The notes under the pieces are model-generated. The model was not told the origin of the DNA. It was given only the letters and a program-made list of their open reading frames with translations, and searched no databases. Below, piece after piece: positions 47,802 through 61,064 of a stretch of 62,000 bases of DNA. Each line of letters opens with the position of its first letter. Position 1 is the first letter of the stretch. Where the stretch lies: positions 24,539,841-24,601,840 of the forward strand of contig NC_092575.1 in the NCBI RefSeq assembly GCF_037975245.1, given 5' to 3'. Position numbers and translations under genes: made by a program. This DNA comes from Apostichopus japonicus (Eukaryota > Echinodermata > Holothuroidea > Aspidochirotida > Stichopodidae).

Positions 47802-49723
47802 CAGAGCCTTATATACAGAGAGTTGCGACAACTCGGGTCCGGAAATTTTCGATCACGTGACCTCATGGCACCATTTTGGGGCCAACTAATTCTGGCCGTA
47901 AGATCGACAACAACGTACGTTCTAGCAGTCAACATCTGCGCTGCCATCACAGAATGCCTGGCTGTTCAGCGTGGGGCTGTTCGAATCGTCCCGAAAATGG
48001 GTCAAAGCTATTCAGATTCCCAACAAACCCAGGAAAACATGGGAGGCGAAAGTAAACAGGCTTCACTGGAAGGCGAACTCCAATCACAAACTTTGCGATG
48101 TGAGTACTTCACCTAGGCCTAGGCCTAGGCCTAGTACAATGAACTAAGATTCGTAACACTAGGCCTAGCCTAGTCCATAACCAGGACTGTGGGTTACACC
48201 ACACAGTCCTTACAGCTATGTATGGTGCACTGTGCAGTGTACATACACACATAGTTAACAACACAGAAAACAGAGCATAAATTTCAGGCATGAAAATGGT
48301 CTATTTTTAACAAGTTCTGATCAAGAAAGTTGCGATGTTGGGATGAGATCTGTTATAAGGTGCATAAAAATATCTCTGCAAAGTTTAGTGAGTATATTCC
48401 TTAAATTGAAGGCTCCAGTGTGGCAAGACAAATCGGGGATCTACGAATTACAGTGTGCAATACAAAGCACCAAGGGCTAGCCTAGCCCCCTAATGAAAAA
48501 CTGTTTGGCTCCATTGAGTCATGAGCTTGTTTTGATTATTATTTATGAAAATTTGGGTGGCGATCTGGCAGACCATTGAAATGATTAATCATTCTGCTTT
48601 GCACTTGATGATTTGAATTGAACTGGTCCATAACTCCACTATCTTCTATGAAATAATATTGAAAAATTAGGTTACTAAAATATCACTGTAGGCTAGGTAA
48701 AAATATTTCCTATAACATTGTGTCCTGTTAGAGGATAGCAGGTAAAACTAACAGAGTCAACTGAAAACCATAGGCCTAATTAGGCTCAGGAATCATGTTT
48801 GTCCATGTCATACATAGGTATGGTATACAGATCCTAATTCATATTCTTACAACCGGGCAGTTGCAAGCAAAAGAGGACATAACCCAGGAAATTCAATTTG
48901 ACTGAGCCTAGGCCTAGCATTTTACCGTGGTTGGCGGGCAACTCCAGAGTACTCCAGGAACCGACCACGTTCTCTGAACCTGGAGGAGAGGGAGGGATTA
49001 ATTCATTTTTTTCCGACGTGGCTGTTTATATCCGACCGACGAGACCAATTGTGATACCCCGAAACAATCCCCCTCCCCTGCCCCACATGTCACCTTTAAC
49101 CCTGCGCTCTAAATTTTGTGGGACTGGAACACAGACAAAATGTGATTGGTCCATTTAGTTACCATAGCAACCAATTTTCAAAGACCTAGCTTCATGATTC
49201 TGTGCACAATGTCAGTACCAGTCACATGTCCAAATATCAACTTCATCAGCCATTGCTAGCTCAAGTTACAGTGAATCCCAATTTTGACCAATCACAGGCT
49301 TTGTTTGGTTACCATGGCAACAATGGAAGAATGTACATTATTCCGCAACTGTGCAATATGTGTTACAATATGATATATAACCAGTCATAATATAATTTTA
49401 CCGTACCAGAATATCAACTGTTGAATTTGGACTTCCAAATGTGCCAACCTCATCCCCTTGAACTTGAGCGCAGCCAATCCCTCCCCCCCCCCCCTCCCGT
49501 TCGACACTCGACGCCCTACTTACACAGCCTCGGCGCATAAAAGCACCACAACATGAGCAGGCCAAAAATAAAACCCAGAATCCCGCTCACACTTCTACAA
49601 TGCCATCGAAAAATTCCCCTATCCACCTGAACGCCCATTCCCACACATACTGTATGTTGCCCATTTGGCCCCAAAATGGCGCCCAAATTTCAGTTGTCGC
49701 AACTCTCTGTATATAAGGCTCTG
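47802..49723 (+). mobile_element. P-element-like transposon, right copy
   Basis: It is 1,922 bp with the same TIRs and GACACTAT duplications (47794-47801, 49724-49731). X-box modules lie at 49145-49171 and 49288-49321. Confidence 0.85.
47954..48093 (+). pseudogene. Broken THAP exon
   Basis: This copy of 4285-4437 starts MPGCSAWGCSNRPENG, then a 7-bp deletion after the FRFPTNP codons shifts the frame. Confidence 0.75.
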
Positions 49724-50603
49724 GACACTATCTAAGCGGAGCCCCACCACAGATTGGCGCGGAGCGTACAGAATTTTTTTGAGTAAAGATACTACCCTAT
49801 AGATCGCCGGAAATGACCTTTTCCGGGCCTTGCTAATTTGTAGCTAATGTGACAAATGTCAATAGGTTGATGAGAGCGCCATAAAAAAAAAGTCAGTAAT
49901 CGCGAATAAGTAAAAAGTGGTAAAAAAAAGCTGAAAAGGGCGCCAGAAGTTCATTTGAGTCCATCGGCTGACTGTATGGACGCTTCGCCACTGAGATGTG
50001 GGGGGCCGAAATAAACGTTGGTTGGAACAAATCGCAAATCGACAAAGAAATGAACAAGAGACAGGTGGGGCATGCTCAATCGAAAGATCTACCAGATTAG
50101 CGAATGATTTTGGGCCAATATGTTTTTCTTTCGAGAATTGAATTGCAATCTTTTGAGGCGGCCAGATGTGGCCCACATGCTACCTTTTGAGTACCCTGCA
50201 AGTATATCACAAGCAAAGAATAAAAGAAACCAGAACCTGAAATAATAAGTTATTGTTATGAAACCCTGTAACAAATCGAGAAGGGAAGGGAGCATGTATA
50301 ATATTTAGGAGGAAGGGAAAAGCCCGGTACATTTTAACAATTGTGTATGTTAATGCATGAAATGCCCTATATAACAACACGATGCTCAGGTTATGCGTTC
50401 AGAAATAAAAACTGAAAGAAAAAACTGCTTCCTTTACAGAGGTAAAATATAACATGTTTGAAGTCATTTTGGAGTACTTTGCCTCGCCCATCCTGTCTAA
50501 TTTCTGTTTCATTTTACGGGTTGGTTCGTAATGTAAATTCGGTGGCGCAATTTGGAAATACATTATTCTGTCTGTTGATTTCCTTCCAACGTGTCTGTCA
50601 CAC

Positions 50604-52199
50604 TTGAATATCATTAAAATAAATAACTGGTGATGACATCAATTCTTGCTATAGTAACATGTAAAGCTGTATGCCGTCATGGTAGGAATCTTTTTTTTCT
50701 TTTCTATGGTGAAAATTAGCTCATTTCTCGCCTGTCTGCGTTTCGCCAATAATGGCCCACAAATAATTAATTGTTTCAATAATCCATATTTTAGGAATGC
50801 ACGGGCGTGAGGAGAGGATGGATAATAATAAACAAATATCAAGCCAAAATGAAAAATACATGAAATAATTTTCAAAAAAGAAAACAAAATAAGCAAGAAC
50901 ATTTATTTTTGTACTTGAAAAGTATATACGAAAGAACACAATATAAAAGGAATCTTGACCCCATTCACCTCGCCCCTGGATCATCACTAGAGCTCTAATC
51001 CCTTTGACGGCACTATGATTCCCAACTAATACCTCGACCCCCCCCCCCCCCCCCACCCCTCCCCGTCTTCCCATTCAGAAATACAAAACGCCTCTGCTCT
51101 CGAGTCGTCGACTTATATTTGTCAATAAATCCAATTTGTCGAGTCCCTACCTTATTCCTATCTTGCCAACACACAAAATAGTAGGCCTATGTGTTGACTT
51201 GTCTACTTACACTAACATGACACATCGACGAAAGTTCTCCACAAGTTGTTTTATTCCATTAAACGCAATTAAGTCTAAATCTAATCTCTGTTCCTCCAGA
51301 ACCACCGCATGGTGGAGATTTCTATACACAAAAATTCACAGTTTTTGTTTGTAAACTTGAATTAAGTATTTCAGACAGGGTATAAAGTCATAACAATGAT
51401 CTTCTTTACCTGGGTACAATTTTCAAAACATAATCTCATTATATATATACAAACTGGTTTCTAAAGTAATAATGATTAACTGGTTGACTCGTAATAAGTA
51501 CATGGTCACTTGAGAAGAGGAATTACCCCACCACCGCACTCCCCCACCCTCGTTAACTTTGTTCCTTTCCCACCGCCAGTTATGACATATTTGTTTCGAA
51601 AAAAAATCAATTAAACATGTTTCACTCAAAATGACGATAGTCTTTGGCAAACGCAGATGATATCTGCAAACAAAAACGAAAATTATATTCCGTTACAGTG
51701 CAAGTTACCTTCTCAATAAAACTGTCAGGTTTTGAGAATTTACTGATTTGGAATGCTCGATACTCGAAGTAACTCACTTTCTAATGTTAGCAAAACAAAT
51801 CGTTAAAGATCATTATATAGAACTATTGAAAGACATATAGGGCTACATGTAGAATCTGATCTCAAATAACATATTTTCGGATATCATGATACTAAAGATT
51901 TTTATAATTAGACTCCTCTAAAGTGATGCCTAGTTCTTGATTCGTATATCAGAAATGATTATACTTCATACTATAAAATATTTAATCAAAATTAACATAC
52001 AAACAAATGCAAACAAACAAACACGCTGCAGTACTTTCTCGAAGTCAAATATTCCTTGCCAAATATAAACCTCTATAATCATGCCGGATCACGCGATCGA
52101 ATTATAAATTTCTTGGCCAGGATTGTTTCAGAATTCGATAGTTTGATTTCTTGTTTCCAGAAACTTGTAAGCAACTCTGAAATTGTTCCGCCGTTTTCT
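50604..52199. other. 3' flank of gene B
   Basis: This stretch is homologous to 15978-17563. It contains C-rich tracts near 51037 and 51540. No exon is recognised; part will be 3'UTR. Confidence 0.5.
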
Positions 52200-52713
52200 T
52201 CAATCAATTATAATATCCTCGTACTCATTTGAACTGCTAACATAAGTAGGGTTGTTCTGCATATCGACAGACTGGCCTGTGTCTTTCTTCATATAAGTTG
52301 ACTTAGTTCCACCGACGATGGGAGTTGAACTTGTCCCTGCAGATCGCTTGGTAGGATCGAATTGGAAAGCTTTCTTCATTTCAGGATTTTGAGCAATCAA
52401 TATGTAAAACATGCAGAATCCTTGCAACGAAAGACACACGCAGAAGAGCAATTGGAAAACAAGGCTGATAGGATTTTCAAATGTGGCCAGAAATCCGAAG
52501 GTCCACGCCAAACCGAGGAGAACCCAAAAGAGGAAAGTACTCTTAAGGCGTGTTATGAACTCCGCCCTCTGTTCCGTCTTGCTTGTGAGTCTTATCTTGC
52601 GACAGCTGACACGATATGTGGCTAATACGAATACCGCGAAATTATAAAAAGAGAGTAAGAAAATTTCTAGCAGGAATCCGAAATAGAGGACTGGTCCGGC
52701 ATGTAGAAAACAA
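52200..52713 (-). CDS. Gene B last exon: TM5-TM7 and tail
   Basis: It starts CFLHAGPVLYFGF after acceptor CCCACAG. Differences from orphan exon D are about three residues. Confidence 0.9.
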
Positions 52714-55700
52714 CTGTGGGGGGGAAAAGACAAAGGAGCAGGATGATTAATTTAAAAGAAAAGAAAGGATGAATAAAAAGGTACTATTAATTTATAACAT
52801 AATTCATTTAGGCATTTTCTAGAACAGTGTATTGAAGAAATAGGATTATTGGGCAGGGGAGGGAGTGGGGGCAGGAGAAGGGGGAGGGGGGTTGCGGGTT
52901 GTTCATTGTTCTCTGTACATTATATATTTTTTTATGTATATCAAAACTCTAGGTTTGTGCTTTCAAAGGAATATGACGCGTATATTTATGTAGTACAATA
53001 TATGTTAACGGAGTGCAATGTTAAAAACCAGTCACATATAGGAACTTAACTAAAACAGAAAACAAATTGATAGCTGGGTAAAAACGTTTTGTTTTTGTTG
53101 TTTTTGTTGTTATTTTGTGTGTGTGCGTGTCAAAACGTTGTTTCGATTGAGGTTACACGGACACAGTGTTTACCTATTGATTTGACCAATTACACCTATG
53201 TTAAAAGTAAGACCAAAACATGGTCCATGAATAAATAAATAAATAAATAGCAGATTTCTTGTCTTTGAAAAACTTACTGATCTGGTGATTCTTCGTAATT
53301 ATGACCATGGTCGAAGAAAATGATAATAATAGCTCCAACTGCTGGTAAACCTAAATAATTCAAGAAAGAAACAAAAAAAATGAAACCAAAATTGTACAAA
53401 TGAAATCCAAATAGATAGTCATTTCTGATTATAAAGTCGACATTGGTTTATTTGAGGGGGAAATCACACAAATTCCCCAAAATTTCGTCAGACAAAAAAT
53501 ATGGGTCCTTTATTGATTCTTTACAAGAAATTCCTTTGCAGTTTTTTACAGTATTTGATTGTTTTTCATCAAAAGAGGACACTTGTATACAGTTTATCAG
53601 AGAAGGTAGCATTTTTTCATTTGCGAGAAGTCACTTTTTATTGTTACTCTGACGACAAAATGGTATGATTCAATCATTGGCGTGCGCATGATTTCTTTTG
53701 AACCTTTATGGGAGGGCGAGTGGCGTGTGAGGGATTCTATAATAGAGGGGTACTCCCCTAGGGTCATTACAGTCGTCCCTTATGTAGGGGGTTAAGGGGT
53801 CCTCTCCCAGAAAAAAATATTTCATTGAAGTCAACCCCTGTGAAGGATAGGGGTCTGGGGGGTTCCAGCCCAGAAATTGTATTTTACTTTTTAACGTCAC
53901 AAATGGTGCATTCTGGGGCATGTTTAGACTATAAAGCAGGTCTATATAAGTATCCCTAAACGCAAAGTTTTGCCAATAAAGACTGTGTGATGTTGAAATA
54001 AAGGTTGGTAGGGGGAGGGGGGTTGGGCGGATGATATGCCCGTAGTAACGGTCCAATTATTCACCAGCTGAAATGCAACGCATGTACTGCGGTACCTACC
54101 CCAGGCTAGCAACACCGCTACTGTCACCAAGTGTTGAATACTGCTTCGTTTATACTTCCAAATCAGCATATAGATGTAGAATGCCTCCACCGACATCCAC
54201 GCCACGGACGAGAGACAGAAGAAGTAAATCAATGACGTCATAGCCTTACACACCCCTGGTATATCGGTTCTATCGACACCCAACAAGAACGACAGGTAGA
54301 GTCCCAACAGGGCGAGACAAAGATTAAAGTGGACGTGTGTCTGTTGCTTTATTCGAACAGATCTGTTGAAAAGAAATAAGGAGTTAACACGATTAACCGG
54401 ATTATTTAGCGGTACTAGCATAAAAGAGGCGATTTCTATATTAATAGAGAAGATTGGGTAGTTCCCAATTATTATGAAACCAAATTTAGGTCGATGATTT
54501 AAAGAGGACAAACATATTCCTGTACTTAAATAATTGACGTGATTATCCTTTATTTAGTTTTTCTTACCTGATCAACATCATCACTACCAAGGTGAAGGAC
54601 AACCCTATGATAGATATCACACATCCAATTATCGTGATAACGCTGAGTACCACGTGGTACGGACTTTCTTCAATGTCACTCGAGAAACGCTAAAATCCAA
54701 AGAAAACGAGCATTAAAATAATTCAATTGCAGCGCCGTTAACGGACAAGCACCATAGACCTAACCATCAATCATCGGTATATGTGAAAGAAGCAGGTGTG
54801 ATGAAAAACTTCTCCAAATCAACTACTTTTATATTAGCTTTTTTTATTTATATATAGCGCTTTATACCAGCGATAGGTCTCAAGGCGCTTTACAGACGTT
54901 ATATTACCCCTGATCAATGATAACCTGTGCAGAGACAATCCCTCCAGTCGGCAGCAGTTATATACTGCGCCCAATGACAAGTTACCTCACATGTACCCAT
55001 TTAACCCCTGGGTGGAGAGAGGCAAGTGAGATAAAGCATATTGCCCAAGGACACAACGTATAATGAACTAGGCAGGAATCGAACCAGCAATCCTTGGATC
55101 ACGAGTCCGACGCCTTAGCCAATTGGCCACCACGCTCCCACAACTAAAAAGGAGTCATTCCAATTGGGGTATAGACAATGCTTCAAGTAATAAGAAAGAA
55201 CTGAAGACTTGAACAAGTCTTAATATAGTATCACATGAGTTACATATGTTTGGTCTTGAACGGTTTTCTTTGCTTTGTAAAATACATATATCTACCGTAA
55301 GAGGAAGTGTTTTAAAATGGTGAATCTAAAATGATGAAGTTTTAATAAGGGGTTAATCAACGGTCTAGCGTGCGTTACTCACATGATTAATGCACGATCG
55401 GGGGATAATGCAAGCGATGCACGAGGGCGGAGCCCGAGTGCATCCAGCGATAGCATTAACACCCGGAGTGCATTAATCATGTGAGTAACGCACGCTAGAC
55501 CGTTGATTAACCCCGTTCATTCATACACTACCATTTGTGTGGGAGAAAAATAAAACAAAACATTTTTGGTTACATATAACCAAAGATTTATTAAAGTGAT
55601 GCCCCGTAATTTTACCGTGCGTTACTCACAGGATTAACCACGGTCAGCTGACCTGAATGGACCAATACGATTTAGGAATTTTTACTAAGTATGAATGAAC

Positions 55701-58700
55701 ATCACTTTATACAACACTGGTATTGGGGCAGTGTGAAGCCTATGTATACATGATAACAGATATTTGTTTTAATAGCTTGTCGGACTTCATTTTGGAGTGC
55801 GAAGGAAACTTTAGGTAATGATTATACTAAATTCACAGTTCTAACAAAAATATCGAGCTCTCCTTAACGGCAAGATATAGTAAGTCAGAAATATAATTAT
55901 GCACGGGGAAACATTATATGTTGCAAAAGGAAGCCATCGTTTACATTATACTTTGACTTGTTGTAACTTAGGCCTGTGATTAAGTTTCAAGTCATTAAAA
56001 CTACTTACAACAAGCACAGCGAAGCTAGTGAGATGATTACAAGCACACACTATCTCCGTGTCATTTGTAGACACCATACGACAGCCCTCCTCTGACCATT
56101 TGCCGCCTTCACCGTTCTTTGGGTTGTAATCCCAGAAGACACAAACAAACTCTATCGTGATGTCAGTTTCGTTGCTTCCTTCATCAACCATCTACAAAGT
56201 AGAATAAATAATTGGAAATGACAAACAATTCAGAACGATACTGTATATTAAACACTTCCTGTAGCATTATAAAATAATAGATGTAGGCCTAATACCTGGC
56301 TCGTGTTAGGATATTGACTTGTTACTTGGGACTATGTACTAGTATAGAGCATCACACTGTACATGTAGAATACAAACGACAAATGGAATGTGGTATACAG
56401 GCATTTGATTGTTACCACATAAAGTTCTTGGAACGTTGGAACATGATATATAAAACTATTTTTATGCACTAAAGTATTTTGTGCAGCAACTCAGTGTTAT
56501 AAACAGGTTAAAGTTATAAAAAGGTTAGAAATGTCATAGGCCCGTATAACCGAAATGGATGTACTTTCTTGGGAAAGATTGGTTCAGCCTCCAGCCCCCC
56601 CCCCCACCCCTTCCTGAATCTAGATCTCTGACAAGGTCTGTAGTCCTCTTACTGTTTCGTATTTGTTATGCGACACATAAATGTAACATCTTACGAGCTT
56701 GTTGTTGCAACGTTGACGCACTGTTATATGTACAAAGAGTCAATGTCCATTTTCTGTAATCTGTATATTATACGTAGTACTTTAATTCATCAGAAAGGCA
56801 CAATTTAAGTAGCGACCATATTTCAATACATTCAATGTGCTAATCTATTAGGTATACAGCTGTCCCCACCCACCCCGCCCTATACACTCGCCCTCTTTAT
56901 GTGACCTTTTAAAACTTAAAATAGAAATAAAATAAAACTGTTAGCAAACTGCTTATCCACTAGAGAGCCTGTGTAAGTGAATGTGTAAAAGTAAGTTGTC
57001 AGGCCAACTTACTTTTACACTTTTAAAATTTCGTAAAACTTATGACGTCAGTTGCAAATTGAATCGAGTACAATAGTGCCTTACTGCGCACGCTCCCTTC
57101 TAACACTTACATTATATAGAGTGTAATCGTTTTGATTGCATTGATATTTAGTTACAAAAACACAGGGTTGGCAGGTTGGGTATAAGCAACGATGTGTAAC
57201 ACATCCCTGGTATAAGTTACAAGGCTATCCAATTTCCTTTTGAATTTCTAGCTTCATATATACAATGCTCTTTTAGACAGTGTCATTTAATCCGCTTTTT
57301 TAGCAGGTTAACATACACCCGAGAGGTATTTAGTATGCATATTGATTACGAATGCGACACTTGGGTCAATGTCAACTTCAAAGTGAATTGAAGAGAACAG
57401 AAGAACTGACAAATATCTCTTATAAAGAACTAACACTCGGTTTTCAGAGCAAAGATATGGTAACACTGAAATCTTTAAATAAGAATAAAATGAAATGCCA
57501 TTTAAGGTGCCCGTATTCCTGTGTTATCTCCGTATCAAAGTGACCGCTTGTTTACAGTATATTATCCGAGATGATACTGCCATGATGTTATTTAGCCTAC
57601 TTCATCATTCTTGCTTAACGAATTGGTAAGACATTTTGTATTATGCTATAGCTTCACTTCGAAAGCTAGTTTACTTTAGTTGAGTAAATCCCCACAGTTT
57701 TACGAAGCCTCTAGAAATTCATTTGAAACCTTATTCATTTGATGATGGTGGATGAATATCGGTTTGTGACAAGCCTACACTCTTTTCGATAAGTTCTAAG
57801 AGAATTATGAGAAAGTCGTCTATAACGATAGACGAGAGCTTACGCTTAAGACTCAACGATTTCTAAAATAGAGTTTCTTCTCTATAAAGGAACTCTATTT
57901 CTCAATAGAGACCCTATCCTACTATAGGAACTCTATCTCTCAATAGAGACCCTATCCTACTATATATAGGCTCTCTAATTCTCAAATAACGGTAGCGCCC
58001 CCATATTCATGCCATCGAAAACAAGCCTGTTTCGCAATAGAAGCTAACCCTACTTCACGACTCGTAAACTAGTTCTCAATCACTAATGACAAGGTTTCTT
58101 TGGAAAGGGGGAGGGGAGGGGAGGGGAGGTGGAGGGGGAGGGGGAAGGTTTACATGGTTAACAAGGAAGGTTCCCAGAAATGTTTTAACCGTTTTACCGA
58201 TTTTTTGCAGAACTACTACTATGATTTCCTGTACACTTCTTAGAAAACGCTTAAGTTGGTGATGAAAACTCAAAACCCCAAAGATCCTCATTTCTGCAAG
58301 TTTGAAGTGAATGAATGAACGAATGAATGAACAATTGAATGAACGATTGAATCAATCAATGAATGAGTCAATGAACTACTAGAATGAATGAGAGAATTCT
58401 TCTTACGGGTGTCGAGAATCTGGTTATGACAGATGAGTTCTTCGGCAGGTTATCTATGGTAACGTTTTCGATTTCTATTGTAGCAGAGATCACGTGACCA
58501 TCTACATATTCATCAAGTACAGATAGGCCTTCCTGATTGACTGACGAGCCTTCCAAGTCAGATTGGAAAAGAACAGCATCGCGGTAGGTAATAAAACTAA
58601 CAGGTATAGAAGTTAGATTTGGATTCACTGGAGAGAGAAAAACAAAAACAAACTTGGTGAAAACAAATGTATGCATAGTTATGAACTGGGATGCTTTAAA

Positions 58701-61064
58701 AAAGTATTCTCAATATAAAAGGGGAAAATTCTTCCAAACGTTTATAATACCAATGAATACACTTTTAACGATTTTCTTTTAAAACAAACAATGCCATACA
58801 AAACCACTTCGGAATAAAATCCGTTTGTATGACAGCTTCTTTACCTATAAACAGGAAACCTATAAACAGGAAACCTATAAACAGGAAACCTATAAACAGG
58901 AAACAGGAAACCTATAAACAGCATTTACCTATAAACAGGAAACCTTTTCAAACCGAATGTGTGTTATTATTGTGTTTAACAGTTTTCTTGAAAAGAATTG
59001 ATAACGCGGTTATATTTAGTCATACAACTATACATTAACAACAAGCACTGGGCATATTATATTGGTCCCAAACGTGAGTTTTAAAACTCTACAAATGGTA
59101 ACAATGCCTATTTGTATACATGTGAAAACCATGGGAACATGTGGGAGGGGGGGTGAAACAGTGTGGTGGGGGGAGGGTGTAAGGGATTGTGTTAGGGATG
59201 AGCGATTGTGTTGGGGTGGGGTCATGAATGGTGTTAATCAGGGATCAGTTTGTAAGACACATATACCCAGAATTTGATTGGTTTCCACGAGCAATTGAAT
59301 GGAGATTTACTCATTTCTAACCTGACGATACTTTTTAAGTACGGACACCCAAACTGGATCTAGGCACGAATACCAAACAAATTGCAATATACTTTCAGCC
59401 ACAGTCCCCTTACATCAATACTGTTATCATGTGATCATGACTACGTTAACATCGCGTAAGTATCACGGAGTCCCTTATAAAGGGAAGATATATTATTAAT
59501 GACGAGGTAAGAGGTACTCCTGTGTGAAATCCCCCATCGCAATGAATTAAAGAAACTCCGACCCACCTGTACCAATTATATCCAAGACTGAGGGCGGTAG
59601 AGTAATAGATGATGTCCGTGATTCTATGACGTCATCATCTGAGTCCATAAAGGGGTCCTCAAAAACAAAAGGATCTTCGAGAGACGTCTTTGGCAACTGG
59701 AGAGCGCTAACTCCCAGGTTTGTCACCAGTTCAGTGTAGTCCCCATTAAGATCATGTACAAACCGTACTTGGCTTTCCAGAAGTGGTACAACTTCATTGA
59801 TTTCCGAACTGTCAATCAACATTGTCTCATTGATTGACATCATATTATTAACCACGCCTACCACAGAATAAGTCACCTTCAAGAAAGAAAAGAAAAAAGT
59901 CCTTCCAAATATATCAACATTATTACTTTGTAGTCCGGTCTCTTCCTAAGAGCAAATAAATATCATAGATGACCATGAGTATGGCATTTTCTTTTAGCAT
60001 CTTTGGTTTCTTACCTCTGTGGATGGACTTTCGACACGAACTATTGAATCGAGAGATGAAATCATGTTTTCGAGCCCAGATTCGGTGATGAGATCGCTTT
60101 GACTTGAAGCTACCACAAGCATTTGACTGACCTCTTCAACATTATCTTCGCTGACGTTCATCTTTCGGAAAGAAAAATAGAAATGCTATCGTGAGACAAA
60201 CAACTTTTATTTGTTTTAATTTTTTTTTTATGCACATGTAGTACTTTGACAAATCGTAATGTTATATTTTATTTCGTGATACCAGAACTAAATATTGGAG
60301 TTACCGTTTGTAAATGTGTAAAACCCATGTTTTTTTGTTTTACACTTGTGTGCATAGTAGGTTCAAAACCGGTTAATTAAAGGATATTCCGGTGGCCTGG
60401 AGATGATTAATTAATAAAAATACTGGAGATTTTGTTTTCTGCATCTGTGGGTCAAAACATTATAGCATTTCGTATTGCACAGAGAGAATTGCCAAATTTG
60501 GGTAGTGTTAACTCAGTTTCATTTGGTCACGTGATGGCCTCTACATTAAATCTTATTATCACCAAACATATGTATTTAATGCATTAACCAATTCAACTCA
60601 CATTTGCTATTTCTTTCAACTGGTTTTCTAAAGTGATTACGTCATAGCATTCCGTTGCTACAGGCTCCGCCCACTTATCATCATCGCAATAACGAGTAGC
60701 CATTGGCGTTCTTGGTTCTGATGTGGGGAAAAAAAGCAATCCTATATATTTAATAAATTCTATACGTAAAAATTTTTTTAACAGAGGCTTTAAAACATAA
60801 AACATAAAATCTGTATCAGAAATTAGTGAAATATTAGTTCTTATATGTCTTCAATTTTAAAAGATGGAAAATGTTAAAAAGGTGGAACGAGGGGGTGGGT
60901 AGGGAGTAGGGAAGGGAAGAGAAGGCTGTGGTCCTACTACTTACTGGATGAACCAGACGGGCACAGTTCCTCAGAACCCACTGATTGTTCCGCCTCTCCT
61001 TGCGGAAACGTTAATGTAATCCCGCTGATGAAGACAACTTCTTTAGGACAAGGGACTGCTATGA
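52200..61064 (-). CDS. Gene B: adhesion GPCR, HRM to C-terminus
   Basis: Ten in-phase exons were found: 60945-61064, 60602-60717, 60015-60161, 59567-59876, 58407-58627, 56009-56191, 54568-54689, 54100-54362, 53278-53350, 52200-52713. They encode about 688 residues: HRM-like, GAIN, GPS, 7TM and a short tail. Exon lengths equal those of gene A except small in-frame changes in the HRM, GPS and last exons. The tail ends with NPTY, NEYEDIIID and so has two tyrosine motifs absent from gene A. SUEL and EGF exons, if present, lie beyond the right edge. The receptor should self-cleave at HL|T and act at the plasma membrane. Confidence 0.88.
53278..53350 (-). CDS. Gene B exon: TM4 end and ECL2
   Basis: It encodes LPAVGAIIIIFFDHGHNYEE. 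It is 73 bp long with the same phases as gene A. Confidence 0.88.
54100..54362 (-). CDS. Gene B exon: TM2-TM4
   Basis: It encodes QQTHVHFNLCLALLGLYLSF and VAVLLAWG, 263 bp. Confidence 0.92.
54568..54689 (-). CDS. Gene B exon: TM1
   Basis: The 122-bp exon starts RFSSDIEESPYHVVL and continues hydrophobic into TM1. Confidence 0.88.
54840..55140 (-). mobile_element. tRNA-derived SINE
   Basis: The minus strand starts with a tRNA-like head (A box TGGCCAATTGG, B box GGTTCGATTCC). It ends with a tail containing GCGCCTTGAGACC and TATAAAGCGCTATATA before an A-rich end. It is a typical SINE in an intron of gene B. Confidence 0.88.
55349..55514. repeat. 166-bp foldback palindrome
   Basis: The outer 47 bp of each arm, starting GGGGTTAATCAACGGTCTAG, are perfect inverted copies. 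Pairing continues with mismatches to a central GGGC-GGA-GCCC. A partial relative of the arm (GTGCGTTACTCACAGGATTAA) lies near 55618. Confidence 0.9.
56009..56191 (-). CDS. Gene B exon: GPS
   Basis: It encodes EFVCVFWDYNPKNGEGG, EEGC and VCACNHLTSFAVLV. It is two codons longer than gene A. Confidence 0.95.
56192..58406. other. Gene B intron with 38-bp repeats
   Basis: A tandem 38-bp unit (AACTCTATTTCTCAATAGAG core) lies at about 57875-57970. A G-rich tract lies near 58107-58148. No exon is seen. Confidence 0.6.
58407..58627 (-). CDS. Gene B exon: GAIN
   Basis: It encodes VNPNLTSIPVSFITYRDAVL and on to FSTPV, 221 bp. Confidence 0.9.
58848..58945. repeat. 15-bp minisatellite
   Basis: About six copies of ACCTATAAACAGGAA occur in a gene B intron. 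Confidence 0.9.
59567..59876 (-). CDS. Gene B exon: GAIN subdomain
   Basis: It encodes VTYSVVGVVNNMMSINETML and the DPFMDSDDDVIES loop, 310 bp. Confidence 0.9.
60015..60161 (-). CDS. Gene B exon: GAIN start
   Basis: The 49-codon exon starts MNVSEDNVEEV after acceptor GAAAG and ends before GTAAGA. Confidence 0.88.
60602..60717 (-). CDS. Gene B exon: HRM-like, second half
   Basis: It encodes PRTPMATRYCDDDKWAEPVA and ENQLKEIAN, three codons longer than gene A. Confidence 0.85.
60945..61064 (-). CDS. Gene B exon: HRM-like, first half
   Basis: It encodes AVPCPKEVVFISGITLTFPQ and SEELCPSGSS. It is one codon longer than gene A. Confidence 0.85.

Larger units (their letters stand above)
47734..49994. 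mobile_element. hAT-like MITE family 2 split by P-like element, right copy
   Basis: This is the counterpart of 4064-6324, with the same nesting and orientation. Confidence 0.8.

Noticed and set aside
55349-55514. CRISPR or bacterial terminator-like hairpin
   Set aside because: The window is eukaryotic, there is one palindrome, and no spaced direct repeats are present.
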